The notes: generated by a model from the sequence alone, not told the origin. DNA of 64,000 bases from Aquimarina sp. AU58 (GCF_900312745.1 NZ_OMPD01000014.1:1922001-1986000); one strand, 5' to 3'; counted from the stretch's first letter, positions 7,888 through 17,088 are shown. A program made the numbers and translations.

Positions 7888-8796
7888 TTACTCTTTGGGT
7901 CTAAAATTCTCAATAACCTGAGTAGATACCCAATGTTTTTTACCCACATAATAAGTTCTTCCATCTTCCTTTTCTATCCATTCTCCTCTAGTAAAAAATA
8001 AGTATTTCCCATCTTGTGTCACCATGGGTGAGCTTTCTTGCATTTCACTATTAATCGCTTGCCCCATATTTATTGGAGGTAACCAAGAGTCCTCTTTATC
8101 TTTTTGTTTAAAACTGATATAGAGATCTGCTTGCCCATATCCACCTTCTCGTCTAACATCCCAAATTAAATAAGATTCGTCTGGCGCAATAAAGGGATGA
8201 GCTATGTATTCCCCTGTATTAATATCGGCATTCATTCTTACTGGATTTTCATACTTGCCGTCTACAAATGGACAATAATAAAGAGAGCCGTTTATGTTCA
8301 TGTCTTCTTTTTTATAAACAGCATAATAATAAGTTCCATTGGATGAAATAGACCAACCATGTGCTTGGTCTTTTAAAAATTCGCCTGTACTTTTGGGCTC
8401 TGACCAACCAGTGTCTGTCCATTTTCTATACTCCTTACCAACGTACATCGTATTGCCATCCTCAGAGAATCTTGGCCATTTTATATTGGTCTCAGATTCC
8501 TGACCCCAACTATTATTTTCATATCGAATAACAAAAAATGTGCGTTTTTCATATTTCCCATTTTTCCTAGTGAAATAGAATTCTCTCATATCTTGCGAAA
8601 ACCTACCCCCTTCAAAACTTCCTTCTGGAGAAAGAATATCAGGAGCAAAAAGTTCAGGAATTAAACCTGGTGGCTTTTGTCCAAAATAACGATCTTCAAA
8701 TACCGGAAAGCTAGAAACGTTTTCCTTATTACCTTGAGCAAAGGCAGTATGAAGCGATATAACTAATGTTAATATTAATAATTGCATTGTTTTCAT
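7888..8796 (-). CDS. Secreted PD40 (TolB-like) propeller protein, copy 1
   Basis: A protein of 302 residues with a signal peptide ending HTAFAQ. The mature part has the repeating blades of WD40-like PD40 proteins: REFYFTRKNG, RFSEDGNTMYVG, PFIAPDESYLIWDVR, ADLYISFK and VTQDGKYLFFTRG. Such proteins bind ligands or partners in the periplasm or outer envelope of Bacteroidota; no catalytic residues are expected. The start of the mature protein (GQKPPGLIPELFAP) is shared with two tandem paralogues at 8891 and 9776. It is the last gene of the locus in transcription direction. Confidence 0.8.
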   Translation of the reverse strand: MKTMQLLILTLVISLHTAFAQGNKENVSSFPVFEDRYFGQKPPGLIPELFAPDILSPEGSFEGGRFSQDMREFYFTRKNGKYEKRTFFVIRYENNSWGQESETNIKWPRFSEDGNTMYVGKEYRKWTDTGWSEPKSTGEFLKDQAHGWSISSNGTYYYAVYKKEDMNINGSLYYCPFVDGKYENPVRMNADINTGEYIAHPFIAPDESYLIWDVRREGGYGQADLYISFKQKDKEDSWLPPINMGQAINSEMQESSPMVTQDGKYLFFTRGEWIEKEDGRTYYVGKKHWVSTQVIENFRPKE

Positions 8797-8855
8797 GTTT
8801 TCTTTCTTTGTGTTTGTTATTTATAATTTCAACCCGCCAGTTGGCTCGTTCACTA

Positions 8856-8876
8856 AAAAGGTCTACTAGACCTTTT
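8856..8876 (-). terminator. Hairpin terminator downstream of PD40 copy 2
   Basis: AAAAGGTCTA and TAGACCTTTT form a perfect 10-bp stem with a one-base centre. On the minus strand it ends in a short T run. It lies 15 nt after the stop of the gene at 8891-9754 and would separate it from copy 1. Confidence 0.55.
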
Positions 8877-8890
8877 CTATACGTTCCGCC

Positions 8891-9754
8891 CTATTTAGGT
8901 CTAAGGTTTTCAATAACCTGAGCATCTACCCAGAATATGTTCCCATCTGAGTCTGCTTTATTAAAGAAAAAATATTTTCCGTCCGGAGTTACGTATCCTC
9001 CAGATTCCCAAGAACTAGTATTAATTTTATCTCCCATATTAATGGCAACACCCCATGAACCGTCTTGCTGTCGAAAACTGATATACAGGTCAGAATCACC
9101 ATATCCATTGTCTTTTTCACTATCCCAGATTAAATAGGACTCATCTGGCGCAATGAAGGGATGGGCAGTCCATTTACCTATGTTAATCTCCTTACCGAGA
9201 AGTTTGGGTTCTTCACGCTTACCATCCTTAATTGTCGACATACGGATTACATCGTTACTTTTATAATCGTCAAAAACATAGGTGCCTTTGGTGGATGCCG
9301 ACAAGCGCATAATACCCCAGTCTTCCCTGTCAAACATGGGGCCAAGACTTTTTATCTCTGACCAACCAGTCTCGGTACGTTCCATATATTTGCTACCCAA
9401 GTGCATGGTTTTGCCATCGGGAGCAAAGATGGGTCGACCTACCCTGGGGCCCACCACAGACTCGTGCCATCGGTTATTTTTGGATTTAAAAACAATTAAC
9501 GACCATTTTTTACTTTTGATATCTTTCCTAGTAAAATAAAACTCTTTCATGTCGGGTGTGAAGAAAGCACTAAGGTCACGATGCTCTGTCGAAACAATTC
9601 CAGGAGCAAACACTTCAGGTGTTAAACCAGGTGGCTTTTGCCCAAGATAGGGCCCCTCTAAGAGTGGACTAGGATCGTTTTCCATATTTTCTTGAGCAAA
9701 TGCAGTATGAAGCGATATAGCCAATGCCAGTATTAATAATTTCATTGTTTTCAT
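8891..9754 (-). CDS. Secreted PD40 (TolB-like) propeller protein, copy 2
   Basis: A protein of 287 residues; the signal peptide MKTMKLLILALAISLHTAFA is almost the same as in copy 1. PD40 blades include DMKEFYFTRKD, IFAPDGKTMHLG, HPFIAPDESYLIWD and VTPDGKYFFF. Its central and C-terminal part (GWSEIKSLGPMFDREDWGIM through VAINMGDKINT) is nearly identical to copy 3 but diverges from copy 1, while its signal peptide matches copy 1 and not copy 3. That patchwork points to recombination between neighbours. The signal peptide also resembles that of the esterase at 19196. Confidence 0.8.
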   Translation of the reverse strand: MKTMKLLILALAISLHTAFAQENMENDPSPLLEGPYLGQKPPGLTPEVFAPGIVSTEHRDLSAFFTPDMKEFYFTRKDIKSKKWSLIVFKSKNNRWHESVVGPRVGRPIFAPDGKTMHLGSKYMERTETGWSEIKSLGPMFDREDWGIMRLSASTKGTYVFDDYKSNDVIRMSTIKDGKREEPKLLGKEINIGKWTAHPFIAPDESYLIWDSEKDNGYGDSDLYISFRQQDGSWGVAINMGDKINTSSWESGGYVTPDGKYFFFNKADSDGNIFWVDAQVIENLRPK

Positions 9755-9775
9755 ATTTTCTTTTTTTCTTATGGA

Positions 9776-10669
9776 TCATTCTTTGGGTCTAAGATTCTCA
9801 ATAACCTGAGCACCTACCCAATATCTTTTACTTACCCAATACGTACTTCCATCTTCTCTAACCTTTTCTTCTGACCTCCCAAAAAATAAATATTTCCCAT
9901 CAGATGTCACCATTGCGCCATTCTCCCAGAGTGCAGTGTTTATCTTATCTCCCATGTTGATTGCTACTCCCCAAGAACCATCTTTCTGTCGAAAACTAAT
10001 ATAGATGTCAGCACCACCATGTCCATCTTCTCTCTCACTATCCCAAATTAAATAGGACTCATCTGCCGCGATAAAAGGGTGAGCTGTCCATTTGCCTGTG
10101 TTGATCTCCTTCCCGAGAAGTTTGGGTTTTTCACGCTTACCATCCTTAATTTTCGACATGCGGATGACGTCATTGTTTTTATAATCGTCAAAAACAAAGG
10201 TACCCTTGGCAGATGCCGACAATCGCATAATACCCCAGTCTTCCCTGTCAAACATGGGGCCAAGGCTTTTTATCTCTGACCAACCAGAGTTGGTTTTTTC
10301 TATATATTTCTCTTCGTCGTAAAGAATATTACTGTCTCCGCTCAACGCCGAGTGGAAATTGTGTTTCTCCCAGGTATTTCCTTCCTTACGGAAGACGATA
10401 ACGGTGGGGTCAAAAGGTGTATTTGCAGAGTTGACGAAATAAAACTCACCTGTGTCTTCGGCAAACCCGCCGCCAAGCTCCCAGCCATTTTTGGAGAGGG
10501 AATTGGGAATAAAAATTTCAGGTGTTAAACCAGGTGTTTTATAACCAAAATAGGAATCTTCTACAAGGGGTTGTGTATCATTGTCTTTTGCTTTCTGATT
10601 TTTGGTATTACAAGCATTTAAAAATAAAGCAAATACAAGTATTAAAAGTATAGAGTTGTAATTTCTCAT
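9776..10669 (-). CDS. PD40 (TolB-like) propeller lipoprotein, copy 3
   Basis: A protein of 297 residues. Unlike its two neighbours it carries a lipoprotein signal (lipobox LNAC, Cys about 20), so it should be anchored to a membrane by its N-terminus. The blades match copy 2 very closely over the middle and C-terminal region (residues ~110-290). It lies 21 bp upstream of copy 2 on the same strand, so the two are probably co-transcribed. The sequence around its start is shared with the Kelch gene at 11019-11933. Confidence 0.8.
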   Translation of the reverse strand: MRNYNSILLILVFALFLNACNTKNQKAKDNDTQPLVEDSYFGYKTPGLTPEIFIPNSLSKNGWELGGGFAEDTGEFYFVNSANTPFDPTVIVFRKEGNTWEKHNFHSALSGDSNILYDEEKYIEKTNSGWSEIKSLGPMFDREDWGIMRLSASAKGTFVFDDYKNNDVIRMSKIKDGKREKPKLLGKEINTGKWTAHPFIAADESYLIWDSEREDGHGGADIYISFRQKDGSWGVAINMGDKINTALWENGAMVTSDGKYLFFGRSEEKVREDGSTYWVSKRYWVGAQVIENLRPKE

Positions 10670-10690
10670 TGTTTAGATTTTTATCATGTT
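10663..10690 (-). repeat. Start-region duplicate shared with the Kelch gene
   Basis: 28 nt spanning the start codon and 5' leader are identical to 11927-11954. The core is TTGTTTAGATTTTTATC. Identical leaders in front of two unrelated coding sequences suggest that a leader was copied together with, or swapped between, genes. Confidence 0.6.
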
Positions 10691-10736
10691 TGCTAAGGCC
10701 TAGATATTTCATGTACTATCTCCTTTGTAGGTCATT

Positions 10737-10945
10737 TCACTCAAGATCAAACAGTCCAAATTTGGAAAACTGTCGAGAAATGACATTAAGTTGATTCCTT
10801 TGAAAATCAGTATTGGCAGTACCGTAAAATGCAATAATCAAATCTTTCGTAGGTGATATATAAAGGCCTTACTCTTACTCCATGTGTATCTTTATAAAAA
10901 TCGCCATCATCGTATACTGCACCCCATTGATAACTGCTATATTTT
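10737..10945 (-). pseudogene. Decayed 3' end of an SxxK serine hydrolase gene
   Basis: Reading the minus strand, one frame gives SSYQWGAVYDDGDFYKDTHG and a shifted frame then gives LYISPTKDLIIAFYGTANT, ending ...FSKFGLFDLE and a stop at 10737-10739. This is the C-terminal part of 6-aminohexanoate-dimer-hydrolase-like (class C beta-lactamase fold) proteins, where the segment normally reads H-G-x-x-G-x-x-LYISP. The G-rich junction is scrambled by a frameshift, and everything upstream (10946-11018) is non-coding. It is a relic of another serine hydrolase in this locus. Confidence 0.65.
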
Positions 10946-11018
10946 CAAATTCTTTTATTTAATTGATTATCAAAATTTCATCTATTTTTTAACAGAGTTC
11001 TTTGTCAGTTGCTGGCTC

Positions 11019-11933
11019 TTAATCGGCCAATGTTCCTTCATATACGGTATCATATTTGTTAAAATCAGTATCATTCCCTCCAATCATATATATCTTACCA
11101 TTGAGTGTAGCAATACCTCCTATCTGTATTGGTTTGGGTAAATTGGTTGATTTAATCCATGTATCGTTTGTTGTATCATAAATATATACACTTGAAACGG
11201 CTTTTTCGTCTTTGTTTTGCCCACCAGGAAAAATAATTTTATCATTTATTACCGCACTACCAAGCAAAATAGAAATCCAAACAGGGCAATTCTTTTTCGT
11301 TTCCCATGTATCAGAAAGTGTATCATACTTCCATAAAATATCACCACAAAGCACATAAATATTGTTCCCGACAGCAGAAATTATTGGATCCCCACAAGGC
11401 GTAGGTAGAGGGGATAAGGTTTGCCATGAATTTGAGTTTGGATTATAAACTTCGTTATTTTCGGTTTTTACGATTTTATTTGTCCTGCTAGACTTAGCTA
11501 TTCCACCCATAACATAGATTTTATCATTAACTACGCATGAAGTGTTGTGTTGTCTTCCTGTTGGCATTGGCGCCAATACATTCCACGTATTGTTTAAAGG
11601 ATTATAGGCTTCTAGTCTGTCTAGAGGTTTTCCTGCTCCTCCTGCTCCTCCAATAGCATAAATTAATCCATCTATTTCTACTAAATTTACATTCCATCCC
11701 CGAGTAATCATATTTGTTGTTTTCTTCCATGTATCCTCAACGACATTATATTCATAAACTCCTGAAACTTTAGAATGTGCCTCCATAAAATAGATATTAT
11801 TATTGCAGCTTACTGCTGCTCCTCTCATAGGTTGTGGAAGCTTTGCTTTTTCCTTCCATTCTATTTTTTGAGCATATACTCCTGAAAAAATAAATCCTAT
11901 TAGTAGAAATACAATAATCCTTCTTTTTCTCAT
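11019..11933 (-). CDS. Secreted Kelch-repeat propeller protein
   Basis: A protein of 304 residues with a signal peptide (about residues 1-21, ending GVYAQ). It contains five to six Kelch repeats, visible as DGLIYAIGGAGG, DKIYVMGGIAK, NNIYVLCGD, DKIIFPGGQN and GKIYMIGGND, each followed by a YDxxxDTW-type strand. Kelch propellers of this kind are extracytoplasmic binding modules; some members of the wider family are N-acetylneuraminate epimerases, but I do not see enough to claim that. It is followed closely (22 bp upstream on the same strand) by the serine hydrolase gene and probably shares its transcript. Confidence 0.8.
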   Translation of the reverse strand: MRKRRIIVFLLIGFIFSGVYAQKIEWKEKAKLPQPMRGAAVSCNNNIYFMEAHSKVSGVYEYNVVEDTWKKTTNMITRGWNVNLVEIDGLIYAIGGAGGAGKPLDRLEAYNPLNNTWNVLAPMPTGRQHNTSCVVNDKIYVMGGIAKSSRTNKIVKTENNEVYNPNSNSWQTLSPLPTPCGDPIISAVGNNIYVLCGDILWKYDTLSDTWETKKNCPVWISILLGSAVINDKIIFPGGQNKDEKAVSSVYIYDTTNDTWIKSTNLPKPIQIGGIATLNGKIYMIGGNDTDFNKYDTVYEGTLAD

Positions 11934-11954
11934 TGTTTAGATTTTTATCATGTT
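11927..11954 (-). repeat. Start-region duplicate shared with PD40 copy 3
   Basis: Identical over 28 nt to 10663-10690, covering the first codons and leader of the Kelch gene. Confidence 0.6.
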
Positions 11955-11955
11955 A

Positions 11956-13209
11956 CTATTTTTTAATAAAAGCTGGTAAAACTCTTGCCGCTGTTAGTGA
12001 TACTGAGCTATCAACAGGACGATGAGTAGTAGTCACGACAACCAGATCAAGCGCTTCGATTACATAGATATTTTGTCCACTGCCGCCCCTAGCTGATTTA
12101 CTGAGGTAGCTTTTATCGCCTGTGGAAAAATCGGCCTGCCACCAGAAATAGCCATAAGCCGTGCCTGAAACACCTTTGGCGTTGTCGTCATATTCTTCTC
12201 TTTGATCCACAATTTTACTAGTTGCTTTGGCAACGAAGGCTGCTGGTACGAGCTGCTCGTTATTCCATTTACCCTTGTTGATGGCCAAGGTGCCCCATTT
12301 GACCATATCGCGCGATGTCATGCTCGAGCGACTTCCCGAGCTTGGCAGGCCACTAACATCGGTCTTCCAGTCATAATTCGTGATGCCCATTTTATCGAGA
12401 AGTTCATTTTTGATAAAATCTTTAGCAGTGCCTGGTACTACGGCGTCAATGACTTGCATCACCAATATTGGATCGAATTGATATTTAAAACTTTGAGACT
12501 CTACAGTAATAGGCGCACTATGCTCGAGGTAAGCCTGAATTTGCCCCTGGCCTTTTAACAGAGCGGGGGTTTTCTCGAATTCCTCTCTCTGTTCTTTACT
12601 GATGCGGATACCGGAACGCATAGTCAATGCCTTGTGCAGCGTGATTTTTTCTGCACCCTCAACAAAATTTGTTGGGTCCAGGTCTTTTAGAAAGCCAACC
12701 AATGGTTTGTCTAAATCGGCCATGGACAGATACCCCAACTGGATAGCACGACCGAGCGCCAAACTGGTGTAGGCTTTAGTCGCTGATGCTTGTGGGTGCG
12801 GTAGATTGATACGACCACGTGAATAATAGGATTCAAAGAGGAGTTTACCTTTATGGGCAATAAGAAAGCTGTCGAAGTTACCATATTTGTTGTCAGCTAT
12901 CTCCTGCGCCAACTTAAGAACCATTGCTTTATTGCCACCATCGATACCTAATTCGCCTACGAGGATACCGTCTTTTCTATCGGTTGGCGTTACATCGATA
13001 AAGGCTTTTTTGAGTTCAGGAATATCTCTGAATGAGAGCGTGGCTTCTGCTGCTGTAGCCTCTGGTGCTTGACTATCAATTTGTTGAGTAAAGCTATTTT
13101 GTGTTAATACAAGAAGAATTAAAAGTAGTAGCCCTGTTGTTTTTTTTATAGCTTTTACTTGTTTCAAAGTATTAGTTTTCATTTTTCCCTTCCTTTTTAA
13201 TAGTTTCAT
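11956..13209 (-). CDS. Secreted SxxK serine hydrolase (beta-lactamase fold)
   Basis: A protein of 417 residues with an N-terminal hydrophobic segment ending near NSFTQQ. SATK (in ASATKAYTSLAL) is the SxxK nucleophile/base pair, FKYQFD follows at the Tyr-box position, and SARGGSGQNIYV with DLVVVTTTHR matches the third box region of 6-aminohexanoate-dimer-hydrolase-like enzymes. It should cleave an amide or ester outside the cytoplasm; the substrate is unknown. The first ATG overlaps the stop of the upstream gene by 4 nt (ATGA), and a second ATG nine codons later is an alternative start. The gene looks clearly richer in G+C than its neighbours, suggesting separate origin. Confidence 0.8.
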   Translation of the reverse strand: MKLLKRKGKMKTNTLKQVKAIKKTTGLLLLILLVLTQNSFTQQIDSQAPEATAAEATLSFRDIPELKKAFIDVTPTDRKDGILVGELGIDGGNKAMVLKLAQEIADNKYGNFDSFLIAHKGKLLFESYYSRGRINLPHPQASATKAYTSLALGRAIQLGYLSMADLDKPLVGFLKDLDPTNFVEGAEKITLHKALTMRSGIRISKEQREEFEKTPALLKGQGQIQAYLEHSAPITVESQSFKYQFDPILVMQVIDAVVPGTAKDFIKNELLDKMGITNYDWKTDVSGLPSSGSRSSMTSRDMVKWGTLAINKGKWNNEQLVPAAFVAKATSKIVDQREEYDDNAKGVSGTAYGYFWWQADFSTGDKSYLSKSARGGSGQNIYVIEALDLVVVTTTHRPVDSSVSLTAARVLPAFIKK

Positions 13210-15038
13210 TCACTTTTTTGTAGTTCATTAAGCTTATGCCGGGCATGGTTATTTTGAGGATTTAATTCAAGTGATTTCGTGTAATTTAAAATTGCCAGAT
13301 CAATTTCTCCAATTTTCACACAGGCTTCTGCATAACTATCGTATACTTTATAACTATCTGGATAGAGCATCATATTCACTTTGAAAACATCTTGTGATAA
13401 TTTCATTCTATCCTCATGGAAAAAATCATAGCCTAGATCATTTAGATAGTCTTCAGTAACGGTAAGATAAGTTGAGTCATGTTCTTTTAAGGCCTTATAT
13501 GCATTAAGTGCTTTGTCAAAGTCACCTTCAAGAAGGAATTCTATAGGTTCTTTTTTATCAGTATTCATCTTAACAAAAGTTGAAGCTATTGTTCCATCGT
13601 TTCTATTCAGGTAAAGTAAATTGAGCGTTTCGTTTTCAGAATTTGGCTTGAATTGCATAAGTCGGCTAGAATTTCTTCTAACAAAACTACTATCCGAGAC
13701 TTTAACTAGTTCTTCTGCTTCTACGTCAAGGATATTTTTATAGAGCAGTTGATTGTCCTTTTGAAAAACTTCAACAATCCTACCATTGGCGATATATCTA
13801 CCAGTAATTTCATCGACTAAAGACTGTTCAACTTCTATTTTTTTATGTATTGGAACAAACTTATCCCACTCATAAGCCATAGCAACAGCGCGAATCACTT
13901 CGGCATTAAAAGCTGGAAACGTGGAATTGGTCATCACAACCACACCATAACCTTTGTCTCTATGAGCCATTATTTCAGCATAGAATCCTGTATTCCATCC
14001 GTGATGCCTTAAGTAGATTTCATCATTTCTATTAAAAAGCTGAAAACCTAAGCCTAGTGTAAATGACCAACCAGAATTATTACTCACCCCATATGGTGTG
14101 CCCATTAATGCTGTCAGACCTTTTGATAATCCTTTAGTACTCTTACCGTTTAGGGTTTGCTGTACGTTGGCTATAAATTTTGCATAGTCCTCGGCAGTTG
14201 TCCATAATCCAGTTGAAGCCAATACAGGATCAATCTTTCTTCCTCCTTTTACCTTAGAACCATCTTTTAAATAACCTGTTGCTACCTTAGTTAATTGCTC
14301 CGTAGTAAGTGATAAGTTAAATGTACTGTTGTTCATTTCTAAGGGCTGCAACACGAGTTCATTCATAATCTCTGGGAATGTTTTCCTCTCTACATCCAGC
14401 ATCATTTGTTGAATAGGCACATAGCTAGCGTATGCAAAACGGACACTTTCACTAGGCTCTTTATTGACGGTAATTGGCTCGTTAGTAGCTGGAGAAGTTC
14501 CATTTAATGTCTCTATAAGTGTTGGGATTTTTTCATCTATACTATATGATCCTGTTCCGCGAGGATGTATTCCGGCAGAGTGATTTAAAAGGTTTTTTAT
14601 AGTAACTTTCTTGTCTTTGGTAAATTCATTTTCTGGTACTTTCCAGGATTTTAAATAACTGTTAACATCTTCATCTAAGTCTAATTTATTTTCTTCTACA
14701 AGACGTAATGCACCATAGGCTGTTACTGGCATACTAGTTGCCGCTGCCTGGAAAAGTGTTTGTGTCGTTACTGGGGTTTGACTTTCTTTATCCACGACAC
14801 CGTACCCTTTTGCCCAAGCAATTTCACCATTATGTATGACCGCAATACTCACACCTGGTATTCCATAGTGTTTCATTCGTTCTTCTATAGACCATGTTGA
14901 ATCGCCGGCTATGTGTACCCAAGTTGTGAGACCAGTTTCTACCTTTTTAATTACATCAATTGTAGTATTATTATTTGATTCTTCTGCACAGGATTGAAAA
15001 AGAATTATGGTTAAAAGAACCGAGATCATATTTTTCAT
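13206..15038 (-). CDS. Beta-lactamase-fold lipoprotein with TPR tail, predicted pseudoenzyme, copy 1
   Basis: A 610-residue lipoprotein (lipobox FQSC, Cys about 17). Residues ~35-380 follow the class C beta-lactamase/PBP-like fold: YGIPGVSIAVIHNGEIAWAKGYG, then FQAAATSM where the family has FxxxSxxK, so both catalytic Ser and Lys are replaced (Ala, Met). The YxN box is YAS. The third box HHG (H-x-G) is kept. The C-terminal ~100 residues form tetratricopeptide-like helices (LGYDFFHEDRMKLSQDVF, AILNYTKSLELNPQNNHA). Hydrolysis is therefore unlikely; binding of peptidoglycan, peptides or a partner is more plausible. Two tandem paralogues follow at 15253 and 17226. Confidence 0.8.
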   Translation of the reverse strand: MKNMISVLLTIILFQSCAEESNNNTTIDVIKKVETGLTTWVHIAGDSTWSIEERMKHYGIPGVSIAVIHNGEIAWAKGYGVVDKESQTPVTTQTLFQAAATSMPVTAYGALRLVEENKLDLDEDVNSYLKSWKVPENEFTKDKKVTIKNLLNHSAGIHPRGTGSYSIDEKIPTLIETLNGTSPATNEPITVNKEPSESVRFAYASYVPIQQMMLDVERKTFPEIMNELVLQPLEMNNSTFNLSLTTEQLTKVATGYLKDGSKVKGGRKIDPVLASTGLWTTAEDYAKFIANVQQTLNGKSTKGLSKGLTALMGTPYGVSNNSGWSFTLGLGFQLFNRNDEIYLRHHGWNTGFYAEIMAHRDKGYGVVVMTNSTFPAFNAEVIRAVAMAYEWDKFVPIHKKIEVEQSLVDEITGRYIANGRIVEVFQKDNQLLYKNILDVEAEELVKVSDSSFVRRNSSRLMQFKPNSENETLNLLYLNRNDGTIASTFVKMNTDKKEPIEFLLEGDFDKALNAYKALKEHDSTYLTVTEDYLNDLGYDFFHEDRMKLSQDVFKVNMMLYPDSYKVYDSYAEACVKIGEIDLAILNYTKSLELNPQNNHARHKLNELQKSE

Positions 15039-15105
15039 ATAATGATTTTTTTATTGAATGATTGATTATTAAAAGGCTTTACTTTAATTATATGTTGAAT
15101 AAAAA

Positions 15106-15240
15106 TATAGCATAATCCATGTTTAACACCTTAAATTGGATAAACACAACAATTAAATGATAAAACCGTTTCGTCATTGATATACCGCTTTTGTACAAAA
15201 ATTATGAAGATTTGTAGGTGTAGATAGTATATGTATTAAA
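15106..15240. promoter_or_regulatory. Copy of the shared regulatory block (upstream of copy 1)
   Basis: This stretch aligns almost end to end with 20371-20494 in front of the esterase and histidine kinase: ATGTTTAACA, GATAAAC, TTAAATGA, CATTGATATA, GCTTTTGTA and GTAGATAGTAT occur in the same order and spacing. TATAGCATAATCCATG at its left edge also recurs at 17164. It lies between the stop of copy 2 and the start of copy 1. Confidence 0.6.
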
Positions 15241-15252
15241 TTAAAGTTGGCT

Positions 15253-17088
15253 TCATTCACTTTTTTGTAGTTCATTAAGCTTATGCCGGGCATGGTTATT
15301 TTGAGGATTTAATTCAAGTGATTTCGTGTAATTTAAAATTGCCAGATCAATTTCTCCAATTTTCACACAGGCTTCTGCATAACTATCGTATACTTTATGA
15401 CTATCGGGATAGAGCATCATATTCACTTTGAAAACATCTTGTGATAATTTCATTCTATCCTCATGGAAAAAATCATAGCCTAGATCATTTAAATAGTCTT
15501 CAGTAACTGTAGGATAAGTTGGGTCATGTTCTTTTAAGGTCATATATGCATTAAGTGCTTTGTCAAAGTCACCTTCAAGAAGGAATTCTACGGGTTCTTT
15601 TTTATCAGTATCCATCTTAACAAAAGTTGAAGCTATGGTTCCATCATTACTATTAATATAAAGTAAATTGAGCGTTTCGTTTTCAGAATTTGGCTTGAAT
15701 TGCATAAGTCGACTAGAATTTCTTTTAATAAAACTACTATCCGAGATTTTGACTAGTTCTTCTGCTTCTACGTCAAGGATATTTTTATAGAAAAGTTGAT
15801 TATCCTTTTGAAAAACTTCTACAATCCTGCCATTGGCTAGATATCTACCAGTAATTTTATCAGCTAAAGATTGTTCAATTTCTATTTTTTTATGTACCGG
15901 AACATAATTATCCCAATCATACGCCAGGGCTACAGAGCGAATCACTTCAGCATTAAACGCTGGAAAGGTGGAATTAGTGAACACTACCACGCCATAACCT
16001 TTGTCTCTATGAGCCACTATCTCAGCATAAAAACCCCTATTCCATCCGTGATGCCTTAAGTAGATTTCATCGTTTTTATTAAGAAGTTGAAACCCTAACC
16101 CCCATGTAAATGACCAACCAGAATTAAGCACTCCATATGGTGTCCCCATTAATGCTGTCAGTTCTTTTGATAATCCTTTAGTATTCTTACCTTTTAGGGT
16201 TTGCTGTATGTTGGTTATAAATTTTGCATAGTCCTCGGGAGTTGTCAATAATCCAAATGAAGCCATTGCAGGATAGATATTTCTTCTACCTTTTACCATA
16301 GAACCATCTTGCAAATAACCTGTTGCTACCTTCGTTAACTGCTCTGTGGTAAGCGATTGGTTAAACGTACTGTTTTTCATTTCTAAGGGCTGTAACACGA
16401 GTTCATGCATGATCTCTGGGAATGTTTTCCTCTCAACATCCAGCATCATTTGTTGAATAGGCACATAGTGTTCATATTCAAAACGAATACTTTCACCAGG
16501 CTCTTTATTTACGGTAATTGGCTCGTTTTTAGCTGGATAAATTCCATTTAGTATCTCTACAAGTGTTGGGATTTTTTCATTTATACTATATCTATGTCCT
16601 CCTATTCTACGAGGATATATTCCCGCAGAATGATTTAAAAGATTTCTTATTGTTACTTTCTTTTCTTTAGTAAATTCATTTTCCGGTACTTTCCAGGATT
16701 TTAAGTAGCTGTTAATGTTCTCATCTAATGTTACTTTGTCTTGTTCTACAAGACGTAATACGCCATATGCCGTTACAGGAATACTCAATGCTGATGCTTG
16801 GAAAAGTGTTTGTGTCGTTACCGGGGTTTGACTTTCCTTATCCATCACACCGTACCCTTTTGTCCATGCAATTTCACCATTATGTATGATTGCAATACTC
16901 ACACCCGGAATGCCATAGTGTTCCATACGTTCTTCTATAAACCATGTTGAATCACCGGCTATATATACCCGAGTTGTGAGACCAGTTTCTACCTTTTTAA
17001 TTACATCAATGGTAGTATCAGTATTTGATTCTTCTGCACATGATTGAAAAAGAATTAGTATGAAGAGAACTGAGATACTGTTTTTCAT
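15253..17088 (-). CDS. Beta-lactamase-fold lipoprotein with TPR tail, predicted pseudoenzyme, copy 2
   Basis: A 611-residue paralogue of the gene at 13206, very similar throughout and almost identical in the TPR tail (last ~140 residues). The lipobox FQSC is kept. The nucleophile segment reads FQASALSI: the SxxK Lys is Ile and the Ser position is Ala. The Tyr box reads YEHY and HHG is retained. The same fold and the same losses in an independently diverging copy argue that the loss is old and tolerated. The upstream side carries only a partial regulatory block (17164-17188). Confidence 0.8.
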   Translation of the reverse strand: MKNSISVLFILILFQSCAEESNTDTTIDVIKKVETGLTTRVYIAGDSTWFIEERMEHYGIPGVSIAIIHNGEIAWTKGYGVMDKESQTPVTTQTLFQASALSIPVTAYGVLRLVEQDKVTLDENINSYLKSWKVPENEFTKEKKVTIRNLLNHSAGIYPRRIGGHRYSINEKIPTLVEILNGIYPAKNEPITVNKEPGESIRFEYEHYVPIQQMMLDVERKTFPEIMHELVLQPLEMKNSTFNQSLTTEQLTKVATGYLQDGSMVKGRRNIYPAMASFGLLTTPEDYAKFITNIQQTLKGKNTKGLSKELTALMGTPYGVLNSGWSFTWGLGFQLLNKNDEIYLRHHGWNRGFYAEIVAHRDKGYGVVVFTNSTFPAFNAEVIRSVALAYDWDNYVPVHKKIEIEQSLADKITGRYLANGRIVEVFQKDNQLFYKNILDVEAEELVKISDSSFIKRNSSRLMQFKPNSENETLNLLYINSNDGTIASTFVKMDTDKKEPVEFLLEGDFDKALNAYMTLKEHDPTYPTVTEDYLNDLGYDFFHEDRMKLSQDVFKVNMMLYPDSHKVYDSYAEACVKIGEIDLAILNYTKSLELNPQNNHARHKLNELQKSE

